A program made the position numbers and the translations under genes. Below, piece by piece: positions 7,364 through 16,007 of a stretch of 29,793 nt of DNA (its first letter is position 1; the number at the start of each line of letters is the position of its first letter). The stretch comes from an uncultured Leucobacter sp. (GTDB lineage Bacteria > Actinomycetota > Actinomycetes > Actinomycetales > Microbacteriaceae). A model generated the notes under the pieces. The model ran no database searches. It saw nothing but the letters and a program-made list of their open reading frames with translations, and was not told the DNA's origin. The stretch lies in NCBI GenBank assembly GCA_937872275.1, contig CALMSE010000310.1:1-29793 (forward strand). The letters run 5' to 3'.

Positions 7364-8407
7364 TCAGGAGGCCGCGGATACCGCGGCGGGCCCCCTGCTG
7401 CGCCGTCTCTCCGTCATCGACCGTCTGATCATCGGCACGATCTCGCGGATCAGCACGACCAGCATCAGCACGACCGCCTGCGCGATGAGCTGCCAGGCGT
7501 CCGACCAGCCGACCGCGCGGAAGAGCTGCCCGAGCTGGGTCAGGAACAGCGCGGCCACGCCCGAGGCGACGATGCTCGCGAGGCCGCCGGTGAGCGCCGT
7601 GCCGCCGAGCACCACCGCCGCGACCGTGGGCAGCAGATAGGAGTCGCCGAGGAACAGCGGCGGCGTCTTCGTGTAGGAGGCGAGCAGGATGCCGGCGGCC
7701 GCGTAGAACGCCCCCGCGACGCCGTACGCGAGCACCTGGTAGCTGACGACCGGGGTGCCGATGGCGCGCGCGGCCGGCTCGCTCACGCCCACCTCGGTGA
7801 GGCGGCGGCCGATCACCGTGCGGCTCGCGACGAAGCCGGCGATGATGATCACGACGATCGCGATGAGCAGGGTGTTCGGTATGCCGAAGGTGCGGTCGAG
7901 CGTGAACTGGTACAGCTGCGTCGGCGCGCTCGACGGGGTGCCGCCGGAGATCATGAACACGACGCCCAGCAGCACGCTGTTCATGCCGAGGGTCACGACG
8001 AGCGGCATCACCTTGAACACGACGACGATGACGCCGTTGAGGAGGCCGAACAGCAGCGGCACCGCGACGCCGACGATCACCGCCGGCACCACGTCCCAGC
8101 CGTAGGACTGCGGGAGCTTGGTGACGAGCACCGCGCCGAGGGCGAGCATGCCCGGCACCGACAGGTCGAGGCCCCGCTGCTGCACCACGAGCGTCTGCCC
8201 GACCGAGGCGATCGCGAGCACCGCCGCGAACGGCAGCATGCTCAGCAGGGGCGCCGAGCCGAGGCTGCCGGGGGCGATGAGCGGACTGATCGCGAACAAC
8301 GCGATCGTCGCGATCCAGATGGCGGTGTAGCGGCCCGACAGCAGGCGCGTCCAGATCTGACCGACCGCCTGGGAGCCCCTGGGGTCCGGGGAGGTGCGAT
8401 TGTCCAT
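7364..8407 (-). CDS. ABC transporter permease, ribose/simple-sugar (RbsC) type
   Basis: Integral membrane permease of 347 aa with about 8-10 hydrophobic segments. The family loop VVQQRGLDLSVPGM (the GGxDLSVG motif of RbsC-like proteins), VFKVMPLVVTLGM and the C-terminal VVLGGTALTGGLASI are all present. It is the second membrane subunit; the first is fused to the ATPase encoded just upstream. The ATG lies 2 nt past the stop of the fusion gene and uses AAGGAG embedded in the end of that gene, so the two are translationally coupled. A longer open frame reaching 9343 is a shadow of the fusion gene. CUT2-type importers carry pentoses, polyols, autoinducer-2 and similar small hydroxylated molecules; the substrate here is not evident. 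Confidence 0.92.
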   Translation of the reverse strand: MDNRTSPDPRGSQAVGQIWTRLLSGRYTAIWIATIALFAISPLIAPGSLGSAPLLSMLPFAAVLAIASVGQTLVVQQRGLDLSVPGMLALGAVLVTKLPQSYGWDVVPAVIVGVAVPLLFGLLNGVIVVVFKVMPLVVTLGMNSVLLGVVFMISGGTPSSAPTQLYQFTLDRTFGIPNTLLIAIVVIIIAGFVASRTVIGRRLTEVGVSEPAARAIGTPVVSYQVLAYGVAGAFYAAAGILLASYTKTPPLFLGDSYLLPTVAAVVLGGTALTGGLASIVASGVAALFLTQLGQLFRAVGWSDAWQLIAQAVVLMLVVLIREIVPMIRRSMTERRRSRGPAAVSAAS

Positions 8408-8409
8408 GA

Positions 8410-10956
8410 TTAGCTCCTTGCCCGACGCAGCTGCGCGTAGAAGATGGCGGCGCCGACGGTGATGACGCCCGGAAGCAGGTACGACCACTCCTGGGTGAGC
8501 CCGAAGAAGGGCATCGCGTTGATGACCTGCTGCACGAGCACGGCGGCGACGATGATCACCGCGAAGGAGCCGCGGCCGCCGAAGATGCTCGCGCCGGCCA
8601 GCACGAGCACGGTCACCGAGGCGAGGGTGTAGGCGAGGCTCGGGCGCCCGTCGCCGATGCCGACCTGGGCCATCATGATGAGCGCGGCGGGGAACACGAG
8701 CAGCGAGGCGAGCACGTACGACATGAGCTGCACCCGGCGGACCGGGATGCCGAGGCGCTCCGCCGCAGCGGCGTCGGAGCCGTATCCGCGCAGCTTCAGA
8801 CCCCAGCGCGTGCGCCGCAGGCACCACTCGAGCACGAGGGCGACCACGACCGCGACGATGAAGGCCACCGGGACCATGCCGATCTTGAAGGTCACGATGC
8901 TCGTGAGCGACGAGGAGATCAGACCGCCGGGCGTGGGGCGGAGCGCCAGGAAGGCGCCCTGCAGGGCCATGTAGGTGGCGAGGGTCACGACGACGGGGCT
9001 GATTCCGAAGCGCGACGACAGGAAGCCGTTCACGAAGCCGACGAGCAGGGCGCCGACCAGCACCAGCCCGAGCCCGAACCAGAGGTTGCCGCCGTCGATG
9101 ATCCAGAACGAGCCCAGTACGACGAGGAAGCCCATCAGCGGGCCGACCGAGAGGTCGAAGCCCGCGCCGAGCACCACGACGAGCTGGGCCGAGCCGACCA
9201 GGATCAGCGGCGCCACCAGGAACAGCAGGTTGCCGATGTTGAAGGCCGAGAAGTACGAGGCGTTCGTCGCGCCCACGGCGATCGCGAGCGCGACGACGAT
9301 GAGGCCGAGCACCGCGGCCGGCGACTGGTCCCCCCGGAGCCACTTGCGGAAGCGCGACGACCGGCCCTCCTTGCCGACGACCTCGATGCGGGAGGTCGTC
9401 GAGGTGAGCGCGGCGTGCGCGATGCCCTCCTCCGTCACCTCCTCGCCGACGAGCTCCTTCACGACCTGGCCGCGCGACATGATCAGCACGCGGTCGCAGA
9501 GGCCCTCGAGCTCCACGCCGTCGGAGGAGAGGATCACCACCGCGGCGCCCTGATCCGCCGCATCTCGGAGGATCTGGTAGATCTCGACGCGCGCGCCGGC
9601 GTCGACGCCCTGCGTGGGCTCCTCCGCGAGGATGACCTTCGGGTGCGCGAGCAGCGTGCGGGCGAGCACGACCTTCTGCTGGTTGCCGCCGGAGAGCGAC
9701 TGGATCGGCGTTCGGCTCGACGGCGTCTTGATGCCGAGCTTCTCGATCTGCTCCCTCGCGGCCCTCGCGATCCGGGATTCGCCCACGACGCCCCCCGGCG
9801 AGAACCGGCGCAGCGTATGGGCGACGATGTTCGAGCCGACGGACAGCGGGAGGAAGACCCCCTCGCCGTGGCGATCGGCCGGAACGAAGACCATGCCCGA
9901 CTTCGCCGCGTGCACGTTGCTGCCGCGACGCACCGCCGCGCCCTCGACGGCCACCTCGCCGCTGGAGCCCGAGAGCCCCGCCAGCGCCCGCATGAGCTCG
10001 CTCTGGCCGTTGCCCTGCACGCCCGCGATGCCGACGATCTCCCCGGCTTTGACGTTCATCGACACGTTGTGGAAGCCCGCGGAGCTGAGCTTCGTCACGG
10101 TCAGCTGATCGGCCGTGCCGACCGTGCCTGCGACGCTGCCCTTCACCGGGAACACCGCCTCGAGCGCGCGCCCGATCACGAGCTCGACGATCTGGTCCTC
10201 GCTCACCGCGTCGGCCTCGAAGGTGCCGCGGATCGCGCCGTCGCGGAGCACCGTCAGGCGGTCGGAGATCCGCTTCACCTCGGGGATGCGGTGCGAGATG
10301 TAGACCACGGCGCTGCCCGAGGCCACGACCTCGCGCACCCGCTCGAACAGCCGCTCGACGAGCGACGCGTTCAGGTGCTCGGTCGGCTCGTCGAGGATCA
10401 GCACCTTGGGCTCGAGCGCGAGCGCCTTCGCGATCTCCACGATGAAGCGCTGCTCCACGGGGATGTCCGAGACGCGGGCGGTCGGATCGATGTCCATGCC
10501 CCAGGAGTCGAGCTGCTCCCGCGCCCAGGCCGGTGCGCGCCCGATCCCGCCGACCCGCTCGTAGCCGACGCCGATCGCCATGTTCTCGGCGACGGTGAGG
10601 TCGGGTAGCAGCGCGGGGTGCTGGCGCACGATGCCGAGGCCGAGGCTTCGCGCCTCGTCGGGCGAGGCGCTCTCGAGCTGCACCCCGCCGATGTGCACCG
10701 TGCCCTCGTTGGGCGCCAGCGCCCCCGAGGCCACGGCCATCAGCGTCGACTTGCCCGCGCCGTTCTCGCCGACGAGCGCGTGGACCTCGCCGGCGCGCAC
10801 GGTGAGGTTCACGTTCTTGAGGGCGTGCACGCCGGGGAATCGCCGTTCGATCCCGCGGAGATCGAGCAGGATGTCGGTCCCCGCGGTCCCCGCGGTCCCG
10901 GCGGCCTGCGCGCCCTCGGCGCCGGAGACGAGCTGCGCGCTGGGGGTTTCGGTCAT
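8410..10956 (-). CDS. Fused CUT2 ABC importer subunit: double ATPase (RbsA-like) joined to permease (RbsC-like)
   Basis: 848 aa, equal to an RbsA-type tandem ATPase (about 28-520) plus a full RbsC-type permease (about 545-848). ATPase 1 has Walker A GENGAGKS (63-70), Q-loop at VRQH, Walker B VLILDEPTEHL (around 186-194) and SHR (221-223), but its signature reads VSDIPVEQR instead of LSxGQ. ATPase 2 has the degenerate P-loop GVQGNGQSE usual in RbsA, an intact LSGGNQQK signature (421-428), and a Walker B of VILAEEPTQG in which the Asp is replaced by Ala. The permease half carries LGAGFDLSVGPLMG and, near its end, LAGASIFGGRG. The join is a charged linker (KEGRSSRFRKWLRGDQ). There is no stop or frameshift at the junction, and RBS AGGAG precedes the ATG, so the fusion is genuine. 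It should form the importer core with the next permease. Confidence 0.93.
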   Translation of the reverse strand: MTETPSAQLVSGAEGAQAAGTAGTAGTDILLDLRGIERRFPGVHALKNVNLTVRAGEVHALVGENGAGKSTLMAVASGALAPNEGTVHIGGVQLESASPDEARSLGLGIVRQHPALLPDLTVAENMAIGVGYERVGGIGRAPAWAREQLDSWGMDIDPTARVSDIPVEQRFIVEIAKALALEPKVLILDEPTEHLNASLVERLFERVREVVASGSAVVYISHRIPEVKRISDRLTVLRDGAIRGTFEADAVSEDQIVELVIGRALEAVFPVKGSVAGTVGTADQLTVTKLSSAGFHNVSMNVKAGEIVGIAGVQGNGQSELMRALAGLSGSSGEVAVEGAAVRRGSNVHAAKSGMVFVPADRHGEGVFLPLSVGSNIVAHTLRRFSPGGVVGESRIARAAREQIEKLGIKTPSSRTPIQSLSGGNQQKVVLARTLLAHPKVILAEEPTQGVDAGARVEIYQILRDAADQGAAVVILSSDGVELEGLCDRVLIMSRGQVVKELVGEEVTEEGIAHAALTSTTSRIEVVGKEGRSSRFRKWLRGDQSPAAVLGLIVVALAIAVGATNASYFSAFNIGNLLFLVAPLILVGSAQLVVVLGAGFDLSVGPLMGFLVVLGSFWIIDGGNLWFGLGLVLVGALLVGFVNGFLSSRFGISPVVVTLATYMALQGAFLALRPTPGGLISSSLTSIVTFKIGMVPVAFIVAVVVALVLEWCLRRTRWGLKLRGYGSDAAAAERLGIPVRRVQLMSYVLASLLVFPAALIMMAQVGIGDGRPSLAYTLASVTVLVLAGASIFGGRGSFAVIIVAAVLVQQVINAMPFFGLTQEWSYLLPGVITVGAAIFYAQLRRARS

Positions 10957-11005
10957 GATGTGTTCTCCTGAATACAGTGCGGGTGCGGGTGCACCCCCGG
11001 GCCTT

Positions 11006-11728
11006 CTACTGCGCGAGATAGCCGCCGTCGATGACGAGCTCGGCGCCGGTCATGAAGCTGGACTCGTCGCTCGCCAGGAACAGCGCGCCGTTCGCGATCT
11101 CCTCCGGGTTCCCCGCGCGGCCCATGGGCGTCTGCCCCACGACGTACTCGTTCACCTCCGGCGCCTGGTTCTCGGTGAGGGGGGTCCAGATGAAGCCGGG
11201 GTGCAGCGAGTTCACGCGGATCCCCGTGGTCGCGTAGGTGATCGCGGCGTTCTTCGACATGTTGCGCACGGCGCCCTTGGTCGCGTGATAGGCGTGCGCG
11301 CCGCCGACGGCGGCGTTGCCCCAGATCGAGGAGACGTTGATGATCGAGCCCGCGCCCTGCGTGATCATGTGCGGGATCACCTCCCGCATGCCGAGGAAGA
11401 CGCCGGTCTGGTTCACGGCGACGACGCGGTTCCAGGCCTCGAGGGAGAGCGCGTCGACGGGGTCGTACTCGATGATGCCGGCGTTGTTGACGAGCACGTC
11501 GATGCGGCCGTGCCGCTCGAGCACCTCGGCGACGAGCTCGTGCCAGCCCGCCTCGTCGCCGGCGTCGTGCGAACGGTACTCGATGCCCTCGGCGTCGTAC
11601 TCCTCGTGAGCGGATCGCGCCGTCGCGTACACGACCGCGCCCTCTCGGGCGAACAGCTCCGCGGTGGAGCGGCCGATGCCCCTGCCGGCCCCGGTGACGA
11701 TGGCGATCTTGCCGTCGAGTCGCTTCAT
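11006..11728 (-). CDS. Short-chain dehydrogenase/reductase inserted between binding protein and ATPase genes
   Basis: Classical SDR, 240 aa from the chosen start. TGAGRGIG (12-19), NNAG (81-84), catalytic Ser134, Tyr147 and Lys151 (YHATKG) and the C-terminal GxxLxxDGGY motif are present, the last typical of tetrameric FabG-like oxidoreductases. A GTG at 11752 would add eight residues, but the ATG at 11728 has AGGAG at a suitable distance and family similarity begins immediately after it. The gene sits inside the importer operon, after the binding-protein gene and a strong hairpin, and 49 nt before the ATPase-permease fusion. This placement suggests that it acts on the imported compound, oxidising an alcohol or reducing a ketone with NAD(P). 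Confidence 0.9.
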   Translation of the reverse strand: MKRLDGKIAIVTGAGRGIGRSTAELFAREGAVVYATARSAHEEYDAEGIEYRSHDAGDEAGWHELVAEVLERHGRIDVLVNNAGIIEYDPVDALSLEAWNRVVAVNQTGVFLGMREVIPHMITQGAGSIINVSSIWGNAAVGGAHAYHATKGAVRNMSKNAAITYATTGIRVNSLHPGFIWTPLTENQAPEVNEYVVGQTPMGRAGNPEEIANGALFLASDESSFMTGAELVIDGGYLAQ

Positions 11729-11765
11729 GGTTGGATTCTCCTGACTACTCACGTCGTTGTGATGA

Positions 11766-11820
11766 GACGGTCGAGTTCTCCGGGGCGGCGCTGCCGCCCC
11801 GGAGAACTCCGGACACCGTC
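11766..11820 (-). terminator. Very strong intercistronic hairpin after the binding-protein gene
   Basis: A perfect 17-bp stem (11773-11789 with 11793-11809, starting GAGTTCTCCGGGG) closes on a 3-nt loop. A further 6-bp stem (11766-11771 with 11815-11820) lies outside a small internal loop. It begins 20 nt past the binding-protein stop. No U-tract is present. Such hairpins after binding-protein genes usually lower transporter expression relative to the binding protein by partial termination or by protecting the upstream message. Confidence 0.75.
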
Positions 11821-11839
11821 GGGATGCCCATCGGGCGGT

Positions 11840-13000
11840 CTAGCTGAAGAGCTCCTTCAGGCGCTCGACGCTCAGGCCCGACGAGAGGATCGCGTCGGCC
11901 GGCAGGCTCGCCTCGCACTGGGGCATCAGATCCGGATCGGTCGAATCCTCGATGATCTCCAGCTTGAAGATCGAGGGATCCGTGCTGATGATGCCGTTGT
12001 GCGCCGCGAGTGCCTTGTTCAGCGCGGCCTGGACGACCCAGTTGCGCGATGACATGGTCGCGATCTGGTACTTGGAGTCCTCGGAGCCGTGCTCGTACCA
12101 CAGGCAGGCGAACTCGTTCGAGTCGTTCGCCGTCCACACCGGCAGCTCCTTGCCCGCGGCCTGGAAGGCGCGGATGCCGCCGACGGAGCCTCCGCCGTAG
12201 TCGGAGACGATGCCGTCGATGTCGCCGTAGGAGGTGATGAGGCCCGCGACCACCTGCTGGGTCTTGCCGGGCTCCCAGTCGGTCGAGACGGGGCCGTCCT
12301 CGTTCAGCAGCGTGATGTTCGGGTAGTCGTCGAGCGCGCGCACGACGCCGTCGTACACGCCCTGCGAGTACGAGTTGCCGGCGATGCCGCCGAGCATGAC
12401 GAGGTTGCCCTCGCCGCCCATCTGCTCCATCGTCCAGCGGGCGAGGCCCTCGCCGTAGGTCTCGATGTCCTCGGCCACGAAGTCGACGTAGTCGACGCCC
12501 GGCTCTCCGCCCGGCGAGCCGACGAACGGCACGAAGCTCACGCCCTGCTCGGTCGCCTGACGGATCGTCGGCAGCAGCGCCTCGCCCCCGTCGACGAAGC
12601 TCACGATCACGTCGACGCCCTGCGCCACGAGCGAGTTGATGTCGGAGATCGCCTTCTGCGTGTCGCCCTGAGCATCCGTGTAGATGATGTCGGTGATGTT
12701 GTCGCACTTGGCGGCCCAGTCCTCGAAGATCGCGCGAGTGATCTTGCGCCAGGAGTTGCCGCCGAAGCCGTCGGCGAGCGCGACCTTGATGGGCTCGTCG
12801 CCGCAGTACTCGGTGATGTCGACGATCTCCGACTGGAGGCCGGCCCTGCCGAGCTCCTGGCCCTCCGGCACGACGGAGCCCGCGCCGGCGCCGCCGCCGT
12901 CGCCCGAGCCGCCGTCGGATCCGCCCGAGGCGCAGCCGGTGAGCGCGAGGCCGGCCACTGCGAGAAGCGCGGCGCCCCGGATTACCTTTCTCCGAATCAT
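11840..13000 (-). CDS. Substrate-binding lipoprotein of the ribose-type ABC importer
   Basis: Extracytoplasmic binding protein, 386 aa. The signal peptide MIRRKVIRGAALLAVAGLAL ends in lipobox LTGC (Cys23 is the lipidated residue), followed by a Gly/Ser-rich tether (about 25-42). The mature part is a periplasmic-binding-protein-1 fold of the sugar class: IKVALADGFGGNSWRK, GDTQKAISDINSLVAQGVDVIVSFVDG, and IDGIVSDYGGGSVGGIRAFQAAGKELPVWT. It captures the substrate at the membrane surface for the permeases encoded downstream. The ATG at 13000 is favoured over upstream in-frame starts because the signal peptide begins there; AGAAGG lies about 12 nt upstream, slightly far. It is the first gene of the operon and is divergent from the esterase-BVMO operon across 386 bp. 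The sequence does not tell which small molecule is bound. Confidence 0.93.
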   Translation of the reverse strand: MIRRKVIRGAALLAVAGLALTGCASGGSDGGSGDGGGAGAGSVVPEGQELGRAGLQSEIVDITEYCGDEPIKVALADGFGGNSWRKITRAIFEDWAAKCDNITDIIYTDAQGDTQKAISDINSLVAQGVDVIVSFVDGGEALLPTIRQATEQGVSFVPFVGSPGGEPGVDYVDFVAEDIETYGEGLARWTMEQMGGEGNLVMLGGIAGNSYSQGVYDGVVRALDDYPNITLLNEDGPVSTDWEPGKTQQVVAGLITSYGDIDGIVSDYGGGSVGGIRAFQAAGKELPVWTANDSNEFACLWYEHGSEDSKYQIATMSSRNWVVQAALNKALAAHNGIISTDPSIFKLEIIEDSTDPDLMPQCEASLPADAILSSGLSVERLKELFS

Positions 13001-13386
13001 GTCTGTATTCACCCTTCTGGTCTGGAGTGTTGCGCGATTCCGCCGTACGTCCGCTCGTCGGCGAGCGGATCCCGAACGCACGGCCGCGCTGAGGTTTCGA
13101 ATTCTCCTCCGCACCCTCCGAGCGGGGACTGCGGAAACAAGGGGTCCGGAGGCAATTCGTGATCAGACTATGCACGTCCGGTCGCCATCATCTCAGGCTG
13201 CATCATCGTGAGACGGCGGAGTCTCATTTTGAGACTCCGCCCGGTCCGCGGCGAGCGTCGCAGGCGAAGCTAGAGCCATCGCAACGGCCGCTCCGGCCGC
13301 GCGAGCGCCGGGCGGCGAACCCGGCCGGGGCGATCCGCCCCCGCTCGAGACTACCCGCACACCCCTGTTCGAAGGAGAGCATCAGC
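13001..13386. promoter_or_regulatory. Divergent control region of the importer and BVMO operons
   Basis: This 386-bp region has no convincing gene. It holds the operator-like palindrome described separately (13209-13241). On the minus strand a possible promoter reads CTGAGA, then an 18-bp spacer, then CATAGT (13167-13172) just downstream of that palindrome, serving the binding-protein gene with a long leader. A hairpin CCGCTCG/CGAGCGG (13051-13068) with a TCGG tetraloop would lie in that leader. On the plus strand AAGGAG (13374-13379) is the ribosome site of the esterase gene; its promoter is not clear by eye. Confidence 0.5.
13209..13241. promoter_or_regulatory. Operator-like nested palindrome, putative GntR site 1
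   Basis: TGAGAC occurs at 13209 and 13230 with the inverse GTCTCA at 13221, giving two overlapping inverted repeats. The stronger one is a perfect 12-bp arm pair (GGCGGAGTCTCA at 13215-13226 and its complement at 13230-13241) around TTT. Its core GTCTCATTTTGAGAC matches a second site near 22914 at 12 of 15 positions. Location between divergent operons and symmetry fit a dimeric repressor, most likely the GntR protein encoded at 18138-18860. Confidence 0.6.
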
Positions 13387-14292
13387 ATGACCGCACCTCG
13401 CCCCACCGACCGTCTCGGAGAGGTCTACGCCGAGTGGGCCGTCGAGATGGGCCGCTACCCCGACATGTCCATCGAACTGCTGCGGATCATCTTCGACGAC
13501 TGGCAGCGCGTGACCGGCGAGCCCGAGGGCGTCACCTATGCCGACACCGAGATCGGCGGCGTGCCCGGCATCCTCGTCACTCCGCTGGGCGCCGACCCGC
13601 AGCAGGTGCTCGTGCTGCTGCACGGCGGCGGCTTCGCCCTCGGCTCGTCGCGCAGCCACCGCAAGCTCGCGGGGCACCTCGCCAAGGCGGCCGGCACCAC
13701 GGCCTTCGTCGTCGACTTCCGCCTCGCGCCCGAGCACAAGTTCCCGGCCGCCATCGAGGACGGCGTGGCCGTGATCCGAGCGCTGCGCGAGGCCGGGCAC
13801 CGCGTCGAGGACGTCAACCTGGTCGGCGACAGCGCGGGCGGCAATCTGGCGATCGCCACGGTGCTGAAGCTGCGCGAGCTCGGCGAGCCGCTGCCGGCCC
13901 AGGTGCTGACCATGTCGCCCTGGCTCGACATGGAGAACAGCGGCTCCACCATCGAGACCAACGACGCGACCGACTTCCTGATCGCGCGCGAGGGCCTGCA
14001 GGCGAACATCGACCGCTACATCGAGGGCGTCGTCTCGCCCACCGACCCGCTCGCGAACCCGCTCTACGCCGACCTCACGGGCTTCCCCCGCCTCTACATC
14101 ACCGCCGCCGACACCGAGTCGCTGTTCGACGACAGCGTGCGGCTGCACGACCGCGCGAAGGCCGCGGGCGTCGACGTCGCCTTCTCGATCGGCGAGGGCA
14201 TGCAGCACGTGTTCCCGTTCCTCGCGGGCAGGCACCCGCGCGCCGACGAGGAGATCGCGCGCATGGCCGAGTGGTACCGCGCCGGCCGCTGA
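13387..14292 (+). CDS. Alpha/beta hydrolase, HSL (GDSAGG) family: probable lactone hydrolase or esterase
   Basis: Cytoplasmic hydrolase of 301 aa with no signal peptide. Oxyanion-hole motif HGGGF (79-83), nucleophile motif GDSAGG (147-152, Ser149), an acid in ADTESLFDD (about 242-248) and catalytic His274 in GMQHVF are all present, so it should be active. The hormone-sensitive-lipase family includes monoterpene epsilon-lactone hydrolase and caprolactone hydrolases of cyclic-ketone pathways. Because the next gene encodes a Baeyer-Villiger monooxygenase, I infer that it opens the lactone or cleaves the ester made by that enzyme. The ATG is preceded by AAGGAG. It is first of the plus-strand operon, directly downstream of the putative GntR operator. 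Confidence 0.9.
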   Translation: MTAPRPTDRLGEVYAEWAVEMGRYPDMSIELLRIIFDDWQRVTGEPEGVTYADTEIGGVPGILVTPLGADPQQVLVLLHGGGFALGSSRSHRKLAGHLAKAAGTTAFVVDFRLAPEHKFPAAIEDGVAVIRALREAGHRVEDVNLVGDSAGGNLAIATVLKLRELGEPLPAQVLTMSPWLDMENSGSTIETNDATDFLIAREGLQANIDRYIEGVVSPTDPLANPLYADLTGFPRLYITAADTESLFDDSVRLHDRAKAAGVDVAFSIGEGMQHVFPFLAGRHPRADEEIARMAEWYRAGR

Positions 14293-14346
14293 CACGACGA
14301 CACCTCACCCGAGAACCCCAGAACCCGAGAAAGAGACTCAACGACC

Positions 14347-15984
14347 ATGACTGACACCATCACGAAGCCCGACTACGACGCCCTGGTGATCGGCGCCGGC
14401 TTCTCCGGCCTGGCCATGCTGCACCACCTCCGCGAGGCGGGGTTCAACACCCACGTCGTCGACGGCTCCGACGGCATCGGCGGCACCTGGTGGATCAACC
14501 GGTACCCCGGCGTCCGCACCGACAGCGAGTACAGCTACTACTCCTTCTCCTTCTCGAAGGAGGTGCGCGAGGAGTGGGTCTGGAAGCAGCGCTACCCCGC
14601 CGGCGACGAGGTGCTGGCCTATCTCGAGTTCGTGGCGGACCGCCTCGACCTCCGCCGCGACATCGAGCTGAACACCTTCGTGGAGCGTGCCGTCTACGAC
14701 GAGGACGCCAACCTCTGGAGGGTCACCTACCGCGACGGGCGCACGGTCACGACGCGCTACCTCGTCAGCGGCATGGGCGTGCTGTCGCAGCCGGTGTTCC
14801 CGGCGATCCCCGGCATCGAGACCTTCAGGGGAGAGAAGTACCACGCCGCCCGCTGGCCGCGCGAGGGCGTGAGCTTCGAGGGCAAGCGCGTGGGCATCAT
14901 CGGCCTCGGCGCCTCGGGCATCCAGATCGTGCCCGTCGTGGGCCCCCAGGCGAAGGAGTTCTTCGTCTTCCAGCGCACGCCGAACTACATCGTCGAGACG
15001 ACCAACGAGGGCGTCACCGACGAGCAGATGCAGCACCTCCGCGAGAACTACGACGCGATCTTCGAGAAGGCCGCCCGCCACCCCTTCGGCGTGGCGATGG
15101 AGCCCGCCGAGCACAGCGCGCTCGAAGTCTCGCCCGAGGAGCGGGAGCGCATCTTCACCGCCAAGTGGAACGAGGGCGGCTTCCACTTCGCCAACGAGTG
15201 CTTCAACGATCTGGCGACGAACCCGGAGGCGAGCGAGCTCGCGGCCGAGTTCATCCGCAGCAAGATCCGCGAGACGGTGAAGGACCCGGCGACCGCCGAG
15301 CTGCTGTCGCCGCGCAGCTACACCTTCAACGGCAAGCGCGTGCCCACCGGCCACAACTACTATGCGACGTTCAACCTCGACACGGTGCACCTCATCGACA
15401 CCAAGTCGACGCCGATCACCCGCATCAGTGAGAAGGGCGTCGTCGTCGGCGACACCGAGTACGAGCTCGACATGATCATCTTCGCGACCGGCTTCGACGC
15501 GATGACGGGCACCCTGACCGCGATCGACATCGTCGGGCGCGACGGGCGCACCCTGGAGCAGAAGTGGGGCGAGGAGGGGCTGAAGACCAACCTCGGCATC
15601 GGGGTGCACGGCTACCCGAACTTCTTCGTCTCGCTCGGCCCGCAGACCCCCTACGCCAACCTCGTCGTGCCGATCCAGATGGGCGCCCAGTGGCTGCAGC
15701 AGCTGCTGGTGTGGGCGCGCGACCACGGCGTCGAGCGCATCGAGGCCACCCCGGAGTCGGAGGAGGCCTGGGCCGAGGAGACCGTGCGCGCCGCGAAGGC
15801 CACCGTCATGTACGAGGAGGGGAAGAAGGCCGGCGCCTGGTTCATGGGCGACAACATCCCGGGCAAGCGCGAAGAGGTGAACGTCTACATGGGCGGGCAC
15901 GGCACCTACCAGGACTTCTGCAAGGCCGAGGCCGAGGCCGGCTATCCGACCTTCCGCTACGGCGCCGAGACCGTCGGCGCCTGA
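14347..15984 (+). CDS. Type I Baeyer-Villiger monooxygenase (FAD/NADPH)
   Basis: 545 aa, the usual length for cyclohexanone-monooxygenase-like enzymes. FAD Rossmann motif GAGFSG is at 16-21, the NADPH Rossmann motif GLGASG at 186-191, and the diagnostic BVMO fingerprint FxGxxxHxxxWP is intact between them (FRGEKYHAARWP, 160-171). GGTWWINRYPGVRTDSE (45-61) replaces the more common GGTWYWNRYPGARCD form, which places it in a distinct BVMO subgroup. IIFATGFD and the C-terminal WFMGDNIPGK are also typical. It inserts oxygen next to a ketone to form a lactone or ester at the expense of NADPH and O2. It lies 54 nt after the hydrolase gene and 23 nt before an SDR, so ketone formation, oxidation and hydrolysis are encoded together. 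Cyclic, terpenoid and short linear ketones all remain possible. Confidence 0.94.
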   Translation: MTDTITKPDYDALVIGAGFSGLAMLHHLREAGFNTHVVDGSDGIGGTWWINRYPGVRTDSEYSYYSFSFSKEVREEWVWKQRYPAGDEVLAYLEFVADRLDLRRDIELNTFVERAVYDEDANLWRVTYRDGRTVTTRYLVSGMGVLSQPVFPAIPGIETFRGEKYHAARWPREGVSFEGKRVGIIGLGASGIQIVPVVGPQAKEFFVFQRTPNYIVETTNEGVTDEQMQHLRENYDAIFEKAARHPFGVAMEPAEHSALEVSPEERERIFTAKWNEGGFHFANECFNDLATNPEASELAAEFIRSKIRETVKDPATAELLSPRSYTFNGKRVPTGHNYYATFNLDTVHLIDTKSTPITRISEKGVVVGDTEYELDMIIFATGFDAMTGTLTAIDIVGRDGRTLEQKWGEEGLKTNLGIGVHGYPNFFVSLGPQTPYANLVVPIQMGAQWLQQLLVWARDHGVERIEATPESEEAWAEETVRAAKATVMYEEGKKAGAWFMGDNIPGKREEVNVYMGGHGTYQDFCKAEAEAGYPTFRYGAETVGA

Positions 15985-16007
15985 CGCCGGCAGAGCAGGA
16001 GGAGAAC

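Noticed and set aside
10987..10996. GGGTGCACCC palindrome between the SDR and the ABC fusion gene as an operator
   Set aside because: A 10-bp palindrome of this base composition is expected by chance in GC-rich DNA and lies inside an operon.
13001..13114. Longer N-terminus for the binding protein
   Set aside because: It would put about 38 Arg-rich residues before a textbook lipoprotein signal peptide.
13159..13386. N-terminal extension of the esterase to an upstream start
   Set aside because: It would run through the operator palindrome and lacks family similarity; AAGGAG precedes the ATG at 13387.
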